This document shows positions 15,679-24,934 of a stretch of 64,000 bases of DNA, one piece after another. Both the position numbers and the translations under genes were made by a program. This stretch comes from Ectopseudomonas composti (GTDB taxonomy: Bacteria; Pseudomonadota; Gammaproteobacteria; Pseudomonadales; Pseudomonadaceae): positions 682,001 through 746,000 of the forward strand of contig NZ_LSSW01000029.1 in the NCBI RefSeq assembly GCF_001567565.1. Direction: 5' to 3'. The notes under the pieces were generated by a model, which was given only the letters and a program-made list of their open reading frames with translations, was not told the DNA's origin and did no database searches. Position 1 is the first letter of the stretch. The number at the start of each line of letters is the position of its first letter.

Positions 15679-17826
15679 TCAGTTCTGGCCAACCGTAGCG
15701 ACTATGGTGACCTGCTTGTTGTCCGGAATTTCCTGGTACGCCAGCACATGCATGCTGGGCACCGCCAGCCGCGCGAAGCGCGAGAGCATCGCCCGGACCG
15801 GTCCGGCCACCAGCAGAATCACCGGTTTGCCGAGCATTTCCTGGCGCTGCGCCGCTTCCACCAGGGAACGCTGCAGCTTCTCGGCCATGCCAGGTTCGAG
15901 GAGGATGCCATCCTCACTGCCCTGACCGGCCTTCTGAAGACTGTTCAGCAATATCTGTTCCAACCTTGGCTCAAGGGTGATCACAGGCAGCTCCGGCTCT
16001 AGTCCCACAACGCTTTGCACGATGGCGCGGGCCAGCGAAACGCGAACGGCAGCGACCATGGCGGCGGGATCTTGACTCTTTGGCGCGACGTTGGCGATCG
16101 CCTCGGCAATGGTACGGATGTCGCGCACCGGCACCTGCTCCTGCAGCAACGCCTGCAATACCTTGAGCAAGGTCGACAGCGACACCAGTCCCGGCACCAG
16201 CTCCTCGGCCAGCTTGGGCGAGCTCTTGGCCAGCAACTGCAGCAGTTGCTGCACTTCCTCGTGCCCCAGCAGCTCATGGGCGTGCTTGTGCAGGATCTGA
16301 TTGAGGTGAGTGGCGACCACGGTACTGGCATCGACCACGGTGTAGCCCAACGATTGCGCCTGATCGCGCTGACTGGGATCGATCCATACCGCTTCCAGGC
16401 CGAACGCCGGATCCTTGGCGGCGATACCATTGAGCGGACCGAACACCTGACCGGGGTTGATCGCCAGCTCACGATCCGGATAGACCTCGGCCTCGGCGAC
16501 ACTGACGCCCATCAGCGTCAAACGATAGGCATTGGGCGCCAGATCGAGGTTGTCGCGGATATGCACCGAAGGCATGAGGAAACCCATTTCCTGCGAGAGC
16601 TTCTTGCGCACCCCCTTGATCCGCGCCAGCAGCTGGCCACCCTGGTTGCGATCGACCAGCGGGATCAGCCGATACCCCACTTCCAGGCCGACCATATCCA
16701 CCGGAGTCACGTCATCCCAGCCCAGCTCCTTGACCTCCTGAGCCTTCTGCGCCGGCAGCAGCTCCTGTTGACGCTGGACTTCCTTGACCTCTTCTTCCTT
16801 GATCTTGCGCTGGCGATGGGCGATCCAGTACGCGCCACCCGCAGCGATCAGGCCCAGGCCGATGAAGGAAAAGTGCGGCATGCCCGGCACCAGGCCCATG
16901 GCGATCATGATCGCCGCCGCCACGGCCAGCGCACGGGGCGAGGCGAACATCTGCCGATTGACCTGCGCGCCCATGTCCTCGGAGGTGGATACGCGGGTCA
17001 CCATCACCGCTGCCGCCGTGGACAGCAACAGGGAGGGAATCTGCGCTACCAGACCGTCACCGATGGTCAGCAGGGTGTAGACCTTGCCCGCATCGGAGAA
17101 GGCCAGGCTGTGCTGCAGCACGCCGATGGCGATACCGCCGATGAGGTTGATGAACAGGATCAGCAGACCGGCGATGGCGTCACCGCGAACGAACTTGCTG
17201 GCACCGTCCATGGAGCCGTAGAAATCGGCCTCCTGAGCCACTTCGCTGCGGCGCTTCTTGGCCTCGACCTGATCGATCAGGCCGGCATTGAGGTCGGCAT
17301 CGATAGCCATCTGCTTGCCGGGCATGGCATCCAGGGTAAAACGCGCGCTGACTTCGGAAATACGCCCGGCACCCTTGGTGACCACCACGAAGTTGATGAT
17401 CATGAGGATGGCGAAGACCACGATACCGACCACGTAGTTGCCGCCAATCACCACCTCGCCAAAGGCCTGGATCACCTGGCCAGCAGCGCCGTGCCCCTCA
17501 TGCCCGTTGAGCAGCACCACCCGCGTTGAAGCGACGTTCAGCGCCAGACGCAGCAGCGTGGCGGCCAGCAGAATGGTCGGGAAAACCGCGAAGTCCAGCG
17601 GGCGCAGCGCGTAGATACTGACCAGCAACACCACGATCGACAGCGCGATGCTGAAGGTGAACAACACGTCCAGCAGGAAGGGTGGGATCGGCAGCATGAC
17701 CATGCCGAGCATGACCAGCAGCAGCAGGGGAATCCCCAGATTGCCGTGACGCAAGCCCGCCAGATTGCTGCGAACATCACCGATTAACTGTGCGCGATCT
17801 ACTGCCACGTCCCTACCCCGAGCCAT
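15679..17826 (-). CDS. flhA: Flagellar export gate protein FlhA
   Basis: Large subunit of the flagellar type III export gate. The 715-residue protein has eight hydrophobic helices in the N-terminal half (about residues 28-345), including the conserved ARFTLDAMPGKQMAIDADLNAG segment of the FHIPEP family, and a large soluble C-terminal domain that docks chaperone-substrate complexes. Length is normal. It starts the flhA-to-cheW gene run and has a sigma-54-type sequence 40-55 bases upstream, matching the FleQ-dependent flhA promoter known in P. aeruginosa. Confidence 0.97.
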   Translation of the reverse strand: MARGRDVAVDRAQLIGDVRSNLAGLRHGNLGIPLLLLVMLGMVMLPIPPFLLDVLFTFSIALSIVVLLVSIYALRPLDFAVFPTILLAATLLRLALNVASTRVVLLNGHEGHGAAGQVIQAFGEVVIGGNYVVGIVVFAILMIINFVVVTKGAGRISEVSARFTLDAMPGKQMAIDADLNAGLIDQVEAKKRRSEVAQEADFYGSMDGASKFVRGDAIAGLLILFINLIGGIAIGVLQHSLAFSDAGKVYTLLTIGDGLVAQIPSLLLSTAAAVMVTRVSTSEDMGAQVNRQMFASPRALAVAAAIMIAMGLVPGMPHFSFIGLGLIAAGGAYWIAHRQRKIKEEEVKEVQRQQELLPAQKAQEVKELGWDDVTPVDMVGLEVGYRLIPLVDRNQGGQLLARIKGVRKKLSQEMGFLMPSVHIRDNLDLAPNAYRLTLMGVSVAEAEVYPDRELAINPGQVFGPLNGIAAKDPAFGLEAVWIDPSQRDQAQSLGYTVVDASTVVATHLNQILHKHAHELLGHEEVQQLLQLLAKSSPKLAEELVPGLVSLSTLLKVLQALLQEQVPVRDIRTIAEAIANVAPKSQDPAAMVAAVRVSLARAIVQSVVGLEPELPVITLEPRLEQILLNSLQKAGQGSEDGILLEPGMAEKLQRSLVEAAQRQEMLGKPVILLVAGPVRAMLSRFARLAVPSMHVLAYQEIPDNKQVTIVATVGQN

Positions 17827-17865
17827 TCAATCTTTTGACGCGAAAATGCGCCTTGAAGGGGTAAT

Positions 17866-17881
17866 GGCAAGAAGCGTTCCA
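17866..17881 (-). promoter_or_regulatory. Sigma-54-type promoter for flhA
   Basis: On the minus strand TGGAACGCTTCTTGCC, which keeps GG and GC exactly ten bases apart. It differs from the TGGCACG-N4-TTGCW consensus at one base in each block. Transcription should begin near 17855, about 30 bases before the flhA ATG. FleQ control is inferred from P. aeruginosa. Confidence 0.6.
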
Positions 17882-17911
17882 GAAATGACGCAGTAGCGTG
17901 CAAGGCGCTCT

Positions 17912-19048
17912 TTACGAGTCGCGACGCAGGTCCGCAGGGATCGGCAGATCCGGCAACGGACCGGGCCGCTTGCCCTTGCCCGCCCGGTATTGCCGCAGCT
18001 GATAGACGTAGGCCAGCACCTGAGCCACTGCCAGGTACAGGCCTGCAGGAATCTCCTGATCCAGCTCGGTGGAGTAATACACGGCACGCGCCAGGGCCGG
18101 CGACTCCAGCACCATCACCTGGTGCTCCTGGGCAATCTCACGAATTTTCAGCGCCAGGAAGTCGCCACCCTTGGCCAGCATCACCGGCGCCCCGCCATTC
18201 TCCGGATCGTACTTGAGCGCTACCGCGAAGTGGGTCGGGTTGGTGATCACCACGTCGGCCTGCGGTACGGCCTGCATCATCCGCCGCTCGGCCATTTCCC
18301 GCTGCAGCTGGCGAATACGGCCCTTGACCTCGGGCTTGCCCTCGGTGTCCTTGTACTCGTCGCGCACTTCCTGCTTGGTCATCATCAGCTTCTGCTTGTG
18401 ACTCCACAGCTGGAACGGCACATCCACCGCCGCGATCAGGATCAAGCCGCACGACAACCAGAACGCACTCCAGCCAACCACCTTGAGGCTATGTAGGATG
18501 GCGGCTTCGAGCGGCTCGTTGGCAATCGCCAGCAGGTCGTCCTGGTCCACCGACAGCACCACCAGGGCGACCGCGAGAATCACCAGAAACTTGGCCAGTG
18601 CCTTGAGCAACTCGACCAGGGCCTGAACCGAAAACATACGTTTGAGGCCAGCCAGAGGGTTCATCCGACTGGCCTTGGGTTGCAGCGCTTCGGCAGAAAA
18701 CAGCCAGCCGCCCAACGCAATGGGACCGATCACGGAGGCGATCAGCAAGGCGATCAGAAATGGCTGCGCCGCCAGCAGCGCCTGCTTGCCCGAGGCCAGC
18801 AGGTGCAGCGCCATGCTGCCCTCGTTCATCAACACGTCACGCGGCAGGCTGAAATTACCGCGCATGATGTCCAGCAGCGCATTGCCCATGTAGGCGCCGA
18901 AGATGATCAGGGCCACGGTGCCGGTGAGGGTCACCGCCAGGGTGTTGAGTTCCTTGGAGCGAGCGATCTGACCTTTCTTGCGCGACTCTTCAAGCCGCTT
19001 GCCTGTGGGTTCCTCGCTCTTGTCGGCGCCACTCTCGCTCTCAGCCAT
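17912..19048 (-). CDS. flhB: Flagellar export switch protein FlhB
   Basis: Export gate component that changes substrate specificity from rod/hook to filament proteins. The 378-residue protein has an N-terminal basic segment (EPTGKRLEESRKKGQIARSKEL), four membrane helices, and a cytoplasmic switch domain with the autocleavage site Asn270-Pro271 in TNPTH. It is the last gene of the fliL-to-flhB run, nine bases after fliR. The 85-base gap before flhA carries the flhA promoter. A separate FlhB-like switch protein lies at 3071-3415. Confidence 0.97.
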   Translation of the reverse strand: MAESESGADKSEEPTGKRLEESRKKGQIARSKELNTLAVTLTGTVALIIFGAYMGNALLDIMRGNFSLPRDVLMNEGSMALHLLASGKQALLAAQPFLIALLIASVIGPIALGGWLFSAEALQPKASRMNPLAGLKRMFSVQALVELLKALAKFLVILAVALVVLSVDQDDLLAIANEPLEAAILHSLKVVGWSAFWLSCGLILIAAVDVPFQLWSHKQKLMMTKQEVRDEYKDTEGKPEVKGRIRQLQREMAERRMMQAVPQADVVITNPTHFAVALKYDPENGGAPVMLAKGGDFLALKIREIAQEHQVMVLESPALARAVYYSTELDQEIPAGLYLAVAQVLAYVYQLRQYRAGKGKRPGPLPDLPIPADLRRDS

Positions 19049-19057
19049 GCTCGCCCC

Positions 19058-19834
19058 TCATCGCGTCAGGGCGAATTCGCCCAACTGCTGCAGGGCTTCG
19101 CTGGCCAGCGCCTGGAACAGGCTGCCGAAGTCGGAGAGGCTTACCCAGAAGATCACCAGGCCCATGGCCAGGGTCAGCGGGAAACCGATGGAAAAGATGT
19201 TCAGCTGCGGCGCAGCGCGGGTCATCACGCCGAATGCCAGGTTGATCACCAGCAAGGCGGTGACGGCAGGCAGGGTCAACAGCAGGCCGGCACCGATCAC
19301 CCAGCCCAGCTTGCCGACCAGCTCCCAGTAGTGATTGACCATCATCCCCTGGCCATACGGCAGGGTGACGAAGCTCTCCGCCAGAATTTCCAATGCCACC
19401 AGGTGACCGTTGATGGCCAAAAACAGCAAGGTCACCAACATCAGCATGAACTGGCCGAGCACCGGCACGGAGACGCCGTTGGCCGGATCGACCATCGAGG
19501 CGAAGCCCAACCCCATCTGCATGGCAATGATCTGTCCGGCCACGGCGAACAGGTGGAAGAACAGCTGCAGGATGAAACCGAACATGGCGCCGATGAGCAC
19601 CTGCTCGAGGATCAGCAACAGACTGCGCAGGCTCAGCGCGTCCACCTGCGGCATTGGCGGCAATGTCGGCACCAGCAGCACGCTGATGGCCAGCGCCAGG
19701 TAGAGCCGCACGCGCGTCGGCACCAACTGGGTACCGAAGATCGGCATGACCATCAACATTGCGGCGATGCGAAACAACGGCAGCAGAAACTGGCCGACCC
19801 AGGCGCTGATTTGCTCGTTGCTCAACTCCAGCAT
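19058..19834 (-). CDS. fliR: Flagellar export gate protein FliR
   Basis: Integral membrane subunit of the FliPQR export channel core. The 258-residue protein is almost wholly hydrophobic with the FliR pattern: FLLPLFRIAAMLMVMPIFG near the N-terminus, GFASMVDPANG in the middle, and a C-terminal hydrophobic helix pair. Length is typical. The ATG at 19834 follows the fliQ stop by 13 bases. Confidence 0.96.
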   Translation of the reverse strand: MLELSNEQISAWVGQFLLPLFRIAAMLMVMPIFGTQLVPTRVRLYLALAISVLLVPTLPPMPQVDALSLRSLLLILEQVLIGAMFGFILQLFFHLFAVAGQIIAMQMGLGFASMVDPANGVSVPVLGQFMLMLVTLLFLAINGHLVALEILAESFVTLPYGQGMMVNHYWELVGKLGWVIGAGLLLTLPAVTALLVINLAFGVMTRAAPQLNIFSIGFPLTLAMGLVIFWVSLSDFGSLFQALASEALQQLGEFALTR

Positions 19835-19847
19835 CGCGCCCTGCCCC

Positions 19848-20117
19848 TCAACCTATGAGGTACGGAATGTTCTGTATCAACGTCTGGGTGTACTCCATCA
19901 ACTGGCTCACCAGCCAGGGGCCGGCCCAGATCAGAGTCAGCAGCATCACCATCAGACGCGGCAGGAAGCTCAGGGTCTGTTCGTTGATCTGCGTGGCTGC
20001 CTGAAACATGGCGACCACCAGGCCCACCAGCAGACTCGGCACCACCGCCAGACCAACGATCAGGACGATCAGCCAGAGCGCTTCGCGAAACAGATCAACT
20101 GCTACCTCGGGAGTCAT
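19848..20117 (-). CDS. fliQ: Flagellar export gate protein FliQ
   Basis: An 89-residue, two-helix membrane protein of the FliPQR channel. The opening MTPEVAVDLFREALW and the FQAATQINEQTLSFLPRL segment are diagnostic. It lies 11 bases after fliP and 13 bases before fliR. Confidence 0.96.
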   Translation of the reverse strand: MTPEVAVDLFREALWLIVLIVGLAVVPSLLVGLVVAMFQAATQINEQTLSFLPRLMVMLLTLIWAGPWLVSQLMEYTQTLIQNIPYLIG

Positions 20118-20128
20118 CGTGAGCCTCG

Positions 20129-20914
20129 CTATATCGTGCCGAAACTGGCGGCAAGCGTCCCCATGATCAGCGCCCAGCCGTCGACCAGGACGAACAGCAT
20201 GATCTTGAACGGCAATGAGATGATCAGTGGCGAAAGCATCATCATGCCCATTGCCATGAGGATGCTGGCGACCACCATGTCGATGATCAGAAACGGAATG
20301 AAGATCATGAAGCCGATCTGGAACGCAGTCTTCAGCTCGGAGGTGACAAACGCCGGTACCAGGATGGTCAGCGGCACGTCCTCGACACCCGCCAGGTCGG
20401 TGCGCTTGGACAGGCGCACGAACAGCGCCAGATCGCTCTCACGGGTCTGCGCCAGCATGAAGTCACGGATCGGCCCCTCAGCCCGCGTCAACGCCTCCTG
20501 GGCGACGATCTCTTCGTTGAGATAGGGCTGCAGGGCGTCGTTGTTGATGCGGTCGAACACCGGCGCCATGATGAACATCGTGAGAAACAGCGCCAGCCCC
20601 ACCAGGATCTGGTTCGACGGCGTCTGTTGCAGACCCAGCGCCTGCCGCAGGATGGAGAAGACGATGATGATCCGCGTGAAGCTGGTCATCAACATGACGA
20701 ACGCCGGGATGAAACTCAGCGCCGTCATGATCAGCAGAATCTGCAGGCTGACCGAGTATTCCTGCTGCCCCTGAGCGTCGGTGGACAGCGTGATGGCCGG
20801 GATCGACAGCGGGTTGTTGCCCTGCTGAATCAGCGTAGTGGCGCCAGGTGGGTCTTCGGCGAAAGCCAGTGAAGCAGCCAGGCTCAGCACCAGCACCAGC
20901 AACAAGCGCAGCAT
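20129..20914 (-). CDS. fliP: Flagellar export gate protein FliP
   Basis: Main subunit of the export channel, five copies per gate. The 261-residue precursor has a cleavable signal peptide (about residues 1-19, ending ASLAFA), four membrane helices and the conserved TSFTRIIIVFSILRQALG and PLTILVPAFVTSELKTAFQIGF segments. The ATG overlaps the final base of the fliO stop codon. Normal length and order. Confidence 0.97.
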   Translation of the reverse strand: MLRLLLVLVLSLAASLAFAEDPPGATTLIQQGNNPLSIPAITLSTDAQGQQEYSVSLQILLIMTALSFIPAFVMLMTSFTRIIIVFSILRQALGLQQTPSNQILVGLALFLTMFIMAPVFDRINNDALQPYLNEEIVAQEALTRAEGPIRDFMLAQTRESDLALFVRLSKRTDLAGVEDVPLTILVPAFVTSELKTAFQIGFMIFIPFLIIDMVVASILMAMGMMMLSPLIISLPFKIMLFVLVDGWALIMGTLAASFGTI

Positions 20915-21345
20915 CAGGATTTGTCCTTCTGATCCTTGCCCAGCAGCTCCATCAGGCGCTGGGCGAACTCCGGCGTGGCAGGCTCGGCGTCTGGCAGGTG
21001 CACCGGCTCCTTGAGTACATGCAAAGGCGTGATGCGCCCCGCCGACAGGCCCAGCAGAATCTGCTCGTTACCCACCTGCACCAGCACCAGGCGATCGCGC
21101 GGGCCGAGCGCCTGGCTCGACAGCAGCTTGATCACCTGCCCGCCACGCGGGCTCAGTCGCTGCACGCGGCGCAGCAGCCAGGCAAGCAGGAAGATCAGCC
21201 CGATGACCAGCAACAGGCCCAGCAACAATTGGCCGAGCTGGCCGGCGATATCACTGCCAGCCATGGGCGTGGCAGCCTTGCCGGCGGGTTCGGCAGCCAG
21301 CGCCAAACCCGGCAGCACCAACAGTAACGCGATGAGTCGGGCCAT
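20914..21345 (-). CDS. fliO: Flagellar export assembly protein FliO
   Basis: A 143-residue protein with an N-terminal signal-like hydrophobic stretch (1-18), a second membrane helix (about 35-60) and a small cytoplasmic domain with SPRGGQVIKLLSSQALGPRDR, typical of FliO. It helps FliP complexes assemble. It lies two bases after fliN. Alternative functions are unlikely given the motif and position. Confidence 0.93.
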   Translation of the reverse strand: MARLIALLLVLPGLALAAEPAGKAATPMAGSDIAGQLGQLLLGLLLVIGLIFLLAWLLRRVQRLSPRGGQVIKLLSSQALGPRDRLVLVQVGNEQILLGLSAGRITPLHVLKEPVHLPDAEPATPEFAQRLMELLGKDQKDKS

Positions 21346-21347
21346 GA

Positions 21348-21824
21348 TCAGCGCAGCTTCTTGATACGTTCGCTGGGGCTGATCACGTCCGTCAGGCGGA
21401 TGCCAAACTTCTCGTTGACCACCACCACTTCACCGTGAGCGATCAGGGTGCCATTGACCAGAACGTCGAGTGGCTCGCCGGCCAGACGATCGAGTTCGAT
21501 CACCGAACCCTGGTTGAGCTGCAACAGGTTACGGATGGTGATGTCGGTGTTGCCCACCTCCATGGAAATCGACACCGGAATGTCGAGAATCACATCCAGG
21601 TTCGGCCCATCCAGGTTCACCGGCAGATTGCTCGGCGGCGGAGCGCTGCCAAATTCTTCCATCGGTGCACGGGGTGCTGCAGGTTGCGCAGGCTCAGCAG
21701 CGGCCTGCCCGGCCAGCATCGCATCGATATCGTCCTGATCGGCATCGCCCGCCTCGGCCAGCGCCGCGGCCCACTCATCGGCCAGTGCCTGCTCCTCGGG
21801 AGAGGTGTTTTCTTCGTCTGCCAT
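21348..21824 (-). CDS. fliN: Flagellar motor switch protein FliN
   Basis: C-ring protein of the rotor/switch. The 158-residue protein has an acidic N-terminal extension (DQDDIDAMLAGQ, Ala/Pro region up to about 65) and the C-terminal SpoA domain (DVILDIPVSISMEVGNTDITIRNLL segment, VIELDRLAGEPLDVLVNG). The 70-base gap after fliM is the widest in this operon. Confidence 0.96.
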   Translation of the reverse strand: MADEENTSPEEQALADEWAAALAEAGDADQDDIDAMLAGQAAAEPAQPAAPRAPMEEFGSAPPPSNLPVNLDGPNLDVILDIPVSISMEVGNTDITIRNLLQLNQGSVIELDRLAGEPLDVLVNGTLIAHGEVVVVNEKFGIRLTDVISPSERIKKLR

Positions 21825-21894
21825 CGTCTTTCCTCGCCTGGCTCCAGCTATTCGTTCGCATCGGGCTTGTCAGCCCGGAAGAGTTACCAGCACC

Positions 21895-22866
21895 TCAGCG
21901 CTGGCGTTCGATGGGCTCCAGCACCTGCAGGGCCAGATTGCCCTTGTGTGCACCCAACTTGACCTTGAAGGTCGGCACGCCATTGGCGCGCATGACCACG
22001 TTCTCGGGCAGCTCCACCGGGATTACATCGCCCGGCTGCATATGCAGGATGTCGCGCAGCCTCAGCTGGCGGCGGGCAACGGTAGCGCCCAGCGGTACGC
22101 TGACATCGAGAATGTCCTCGCGCAGCGCCTTGATCCAACGCTCGTCCTGGTCGTCGACATCGGACTGGAAACCGGCATCGAGCATTTCGCGAATCGGCTC
22201 GATCATCGAGTACGGCATCGTGATGTGCAGGTCGCCACCACCGCCGTCGAGTTCGATGTGGAAGGTGGACACCACCACCACCTCACTGGGGCTGACGATG
22301 TTGGCCAGCGCCGGGTTGACCTCGGAGTTGACGTATTCGAAATTGATGTCCATTACCGCGTGCCAGGCCTCGCGCAGATCGACGAAGGCCTGATCGAGCA
22401 CCATGCGCACCACGCGCAATTCGGTAGGGGTGAATTCGCGGCCTTCGATCTTGGCGTGACGCCCATCGCCGCCGAAGAAGTTGTCCACCAGCTTGAACAC
22501 CAGCTTGGCGTCGAGGATGAACAGTCCGGTGCCACGCAACGGCTTCATTTTCACCAGGTTGAGGCTGGTCGGCACGTACAGCGAGTGCACGTATTCGCCG
22601 AACTTCATCACCTGCACGCCACCGACGGCGACGTCAGCCGAACGACGCAGCAGGTTGAACATGCTGATGCGGGTATAACGGGCGAAACGCTCGTTGATCA
22701 TCTCCAGGGTCGGCATGCGCCCACGGACGATACGATCCTGGCTGGTCAGGTCATATTGCTTGACGCTCCCAGGCTCCGCAGCGTCCTCGGTTTCGACCAG
22801 ACCGTCGTCAACACCATGCAACAGCGCATCGATCTCGTCCTGGGAAAGCAGGTCTTGCACGGCCAT
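21895..22866 (-). CDS. fliM: Flagellar motor switch protein FliM
   Basis: C-ring protein that receives the CheY-P signal. The N-terminal CheY-binding peptide SQDEIDALLHG is at residues 8-18, the CheC-like middle domain carries GGDGRHAKIEGREFT, and the C-terminal SpoA domain follows. The 323-residue length is normal. It begins 12 bases after fliL. Confidence 0.97.
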   Translation of the reverse strand: MAVQDLLSQDEIDALLHGVDDGLVETEDAAEPGSVKQYDLTSQDRIVRGRMPTLEMINERFARYTRISMFNLLRRSADVAVGGVQVMKFGEYVHSLYVPTSLNLVKMKPLRGTGLFILDAKLVFKLVDNFFGGDGRHAKIEGREFTPTELRVVRMVLDQAFVDLREAWHAVMDINFEYVNSEVNPALANIVSPSEVVVVSTFHIELDGGGGDLHITMPYSMIEPIREMLDAGFQSDVDDQDERWIKALREDILDVSVPLGATVARRQLRLRDILHMQPGDVIPVELPENVVMRANGVPTFKVKLGAHKGNLALQVLEPIERQR

Positions 22867-22878
22867 CTTCGGCTCCCG

Positions 22879-23400
22879 CTACTGCAACACGAAATTGGTG
22901 AACAGCACCTGCTCGACCACAGTGCTGCCGGTTTCCTTCTGCGCCAGCTCCTGCACGCTGGCCAGCGCCTGCTGCAGGAGCATCTCCTTGCCCAGCGGCG
23001 TTTGCAGCGTGGCAAAGTCCTGACCGGACAGCAGCATCACCAGGCGATTGCGCAGTACCGGCATATGCACCTTGAGCTTCTCCATACCGGCTGCATCACG
23101 GCCCATCAACGCCATGCTCACCTGCAGGTAGCGGGTACGGTTCTGGTAGTTGAAATTGACCACGAAGGCCGGCATCAGGTCCTGGTAGATGGCCGGCTGA
23201 TGCGCTGGAGCCGCCTCAGCCGCAGCCTCTTCTGGCTTGGTCTCCTCGTGCTTGTCACCCTTGCTGAGAATGAACCAGGTACCACCCACGGACAGGCCGA
23301 CGGCCAGCAGCAGCCCCACCACGATCAGGATGATGAGTTTCAGCTTGCTCTTGCCGGCGGGTTGTCCGTCGGCAGCCGGTGCTGCTTCTTTCTTAGCCAT
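22879..23400 (-). CDS. fliL: Flagellar basal body-associated protein FliL
   Basis: A 173-residue single-span membrane protein that supports the stators. It has a basic N-terminus, one helix at about residues 23-47 and a periplasmic domain with VNFNYQNRTRYLQVSMALMGRD. It is the first gene of the fliL-to-flhB run, with a sigma-54-type sequence 50-65 bases upstream, as in P. aeruginosa where fliL is FleQ-controlled. Confidence 0.95.
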   Translation of the reverse strand: MAKKEAAPAADGQPAGKSKLKLIILIVVGLLLAVGLSVGGTWFILSKGDKHEETKPEEAAAEAAPAHQPAIYQDLMPAFVVNFNYQNRTRYLQVSMALMGRDAAGMEKLKVHMPVLRNRLVMLLSGQDFATLQTPLGKEMLLQQALASVQELAQKETGSTVVEQVLFTNFVLQ

Positions 23401-23449
23401 GCCAATAATCCGTCACTATCGGAGTTCTTTCCGCATTCAAAGGGTTAAG

Positions 23450-23465
23450 AGCAAGTGTTATGCCA
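23450..23465 (-). promoter_or_regulatory. Sigma-54-type promoter for fliL operon
   Basis: Minus strand TGGCATAACACTTGCT. GG and GC are ten bases apart, the -24 block matches TGGCA-C at five of six bases and the -12 block TTGCT matches fully. It lies in the 240-base gap between fliK and fliL, about 38 bases upstream of the expected start site near 23438. Confidence 0.75.
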
Positions 23466-23535
23466 GCATATGAGCAGGCTTGTCTAACTCTGGGCTGCGG
23501 ATTTAACAGCGCCAGCTCCTTGCTGTCACCCTAAA

Positions 23536-23576
23536 TGCATTCGCCCGGGTGCCTTTTGGCAACCCGGGCGAATGCA
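23536..23576 (-). terminator. Strong hairpin between fliK and fliL
   Basis: Arms 23536-23553 and 23558-23576 form a stem of about 18 bp with one bulged base and a TTTT loop. The outer 15 bp (23536-23550 with 23562-23576) are perfect. It lies 65 bases after the fliK stop. There is no long T tract on either strand, only TTTA after the minus-strand stem. It probably ends the fliE-to-fliK transcript and insulates fliL. Confidence 0.7.
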
Positions 23577-23640
23577 AGTCTAGCGGAGGATCGACGCTCA
23601 CCGGACATTGGTCAGTGCGACTACCCAACCCTGACGTCAC

Positions 23641-24867
23641 TCACGCGTAGTAATCGACCAACCCACGACCCGAGGCCAGACGTTCGCTACGCACATCCTG
23701 ATGAGCAACTGCTTGCAACTCATCACCGGCAAGCGAGTCGCCACGCGAGCCGGAGCCGCCCCGACCGCCTTCGCCCTGCCCCTGCCAGCCGCGGTTGAGC
23801 GATTGATCGGAGACGTTGGCATCGGCCAGGTTCATGCCTTGCTGCGCGAACAGCTCACGCAGGCGGTGCATCTGCCCTTCCAGCGCCTCCCGCACCCCGG
23901 CATTGGGGCTGGCGAAGGTCACCTGGGCCTGATCCTGAGACATGTTCACCCGCACCTCGAGACGCCCCAAATCCGCCGGATCGAGCTGAATTTCAGCCGA
24001 CTTGAGGTTCTGACTGGACAGCCACATGACGCGATCCACCACCGCCTCGCTCCAGCCCCCCTGATGCATCGCCACTGGCTGACCGGGCACCAGAGGCGCC
24101 CGCTGAGCGGCGCCGGTCTGGTGATTGAGCGCCTGCGTCAACGCATTGAGCTTGCTGACGAACTGATCCGGACGATTGGGCTGAACGCTGTCCTTGAGAC
24201 TCTCCTGAGTGTCCTTGGCCAGGCTTTCCAGTGGCAGATCCAGCGCCGCCTCCTCAGTGCTCTCGGTCGACTCTTCGCCCTTGCCCATGGAGGCCATGGC
24301 AGCGGCGAAGTCCGTGCTGGTTGCCACTCGCGCACTCTTGTTCGCGGCGTCCTGAGGCAACTGCGCCTTGCCCGCCTCATCCGCTGGCAGCTTGAGCTGC
24401 GCCAATGGGTCGAGCGCCTCTTCCTCCAACACTGGATCGGCATTCTCGACGCCTTCGCCTTTGGCGCCGGTTATCACCAGCGCCGGCAGATCCGGCGACT
24501 CCTCGGTTACCTGGGCATCGTCGACTTGCGCCTGAATGCCGCTCAGCGCCATTGCCAGCAACGGATCGAGCTCTTCTTCAGCCCCCTCCTGCGTCGGCAA
24601 GGAATTGCCGGACGCGGCAACCGCAGGCTCTTCGGCGGCAGCAGAAGCGCTATCGGACTCTTCTGCTGACGGCGCAGACTTCTGCTCCTGGCTAGTTTTA
24701 TCGGTACTGCCAGCGCGCTCGCCGGGCTTGGCCTGGCGCTCCTTGGCATATACCTCGGCAAAGCTGGAAGCACCGTTCTTGCTGGGCTCCGGCGCTTTGG
24801 CCGGCGGCTTCGCTTTGCTCTTCACCTCAGGCGTAGCCTGCAGGCGTAGGTCGGGCAACGCGGACAT
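23641..24867 (-). CDS. fliK: Flagellar hook-length control protein FliK
   Basis: Secreted ruler that ends hook growth. The 408-residue protein has a long acidic/Ala/Ser-rich N-terminal region and a C-terminal Flg_hook domain (from about residue 285) with the pattern LWLSSQNLKSAEIQLDPADLG, VRVNMSQDQAQVTF and LRELFAQQGMNLADANVSDQS. I chose ATG 24867, which has GGAG seven bases upstream and starts MSALPDLRL; the frame is open further back to 24987 without a good start. This is the main fliK; a second FliK-like gene is at 1524-3074. Confidence 0.93.
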   Translation of the reverse strand: MSALPDLRLQATPEVKSKAKPPAKAPEPSKNGASSFAEVYAKERQAKPGERAGSTDKTSQEQKSAPSAEESDSASAAAEEPAVAASGNSLPTQEGAEEELDPLLAMALSGIQAQVDDAQVTEESPDLPALVITGAKGEGVENADPVLEEEALDPLAQLKLPADEAGKAQLPQDAANKSARVATSTDFAAAMASMGKGEESTESTEEAALDLPLESLAKDTQESLKDSVQPNRPDQFVSKLNALTQALNHQTGAAQRAPLVPGQPVAMHQGGWSEAVVDRVMWLSSQNLKSAEIQLDPADLGRLEVRVNMSQDQAQVTFASPNAGVREALEGQMHRLRELFAQQGMNLADANVSDQSLNRGWQGQGEGGRGGSGSRGDSLAGDELQAVAHQDVRSERLASGRGLVDYYA

Positions 24868-24934
24868 GGACGCTCTCCGTCTGATGGGTCGTGACTGGAT
24901 CAGAGCAAAGGACGGGCCAACTTGTGAGAAGACG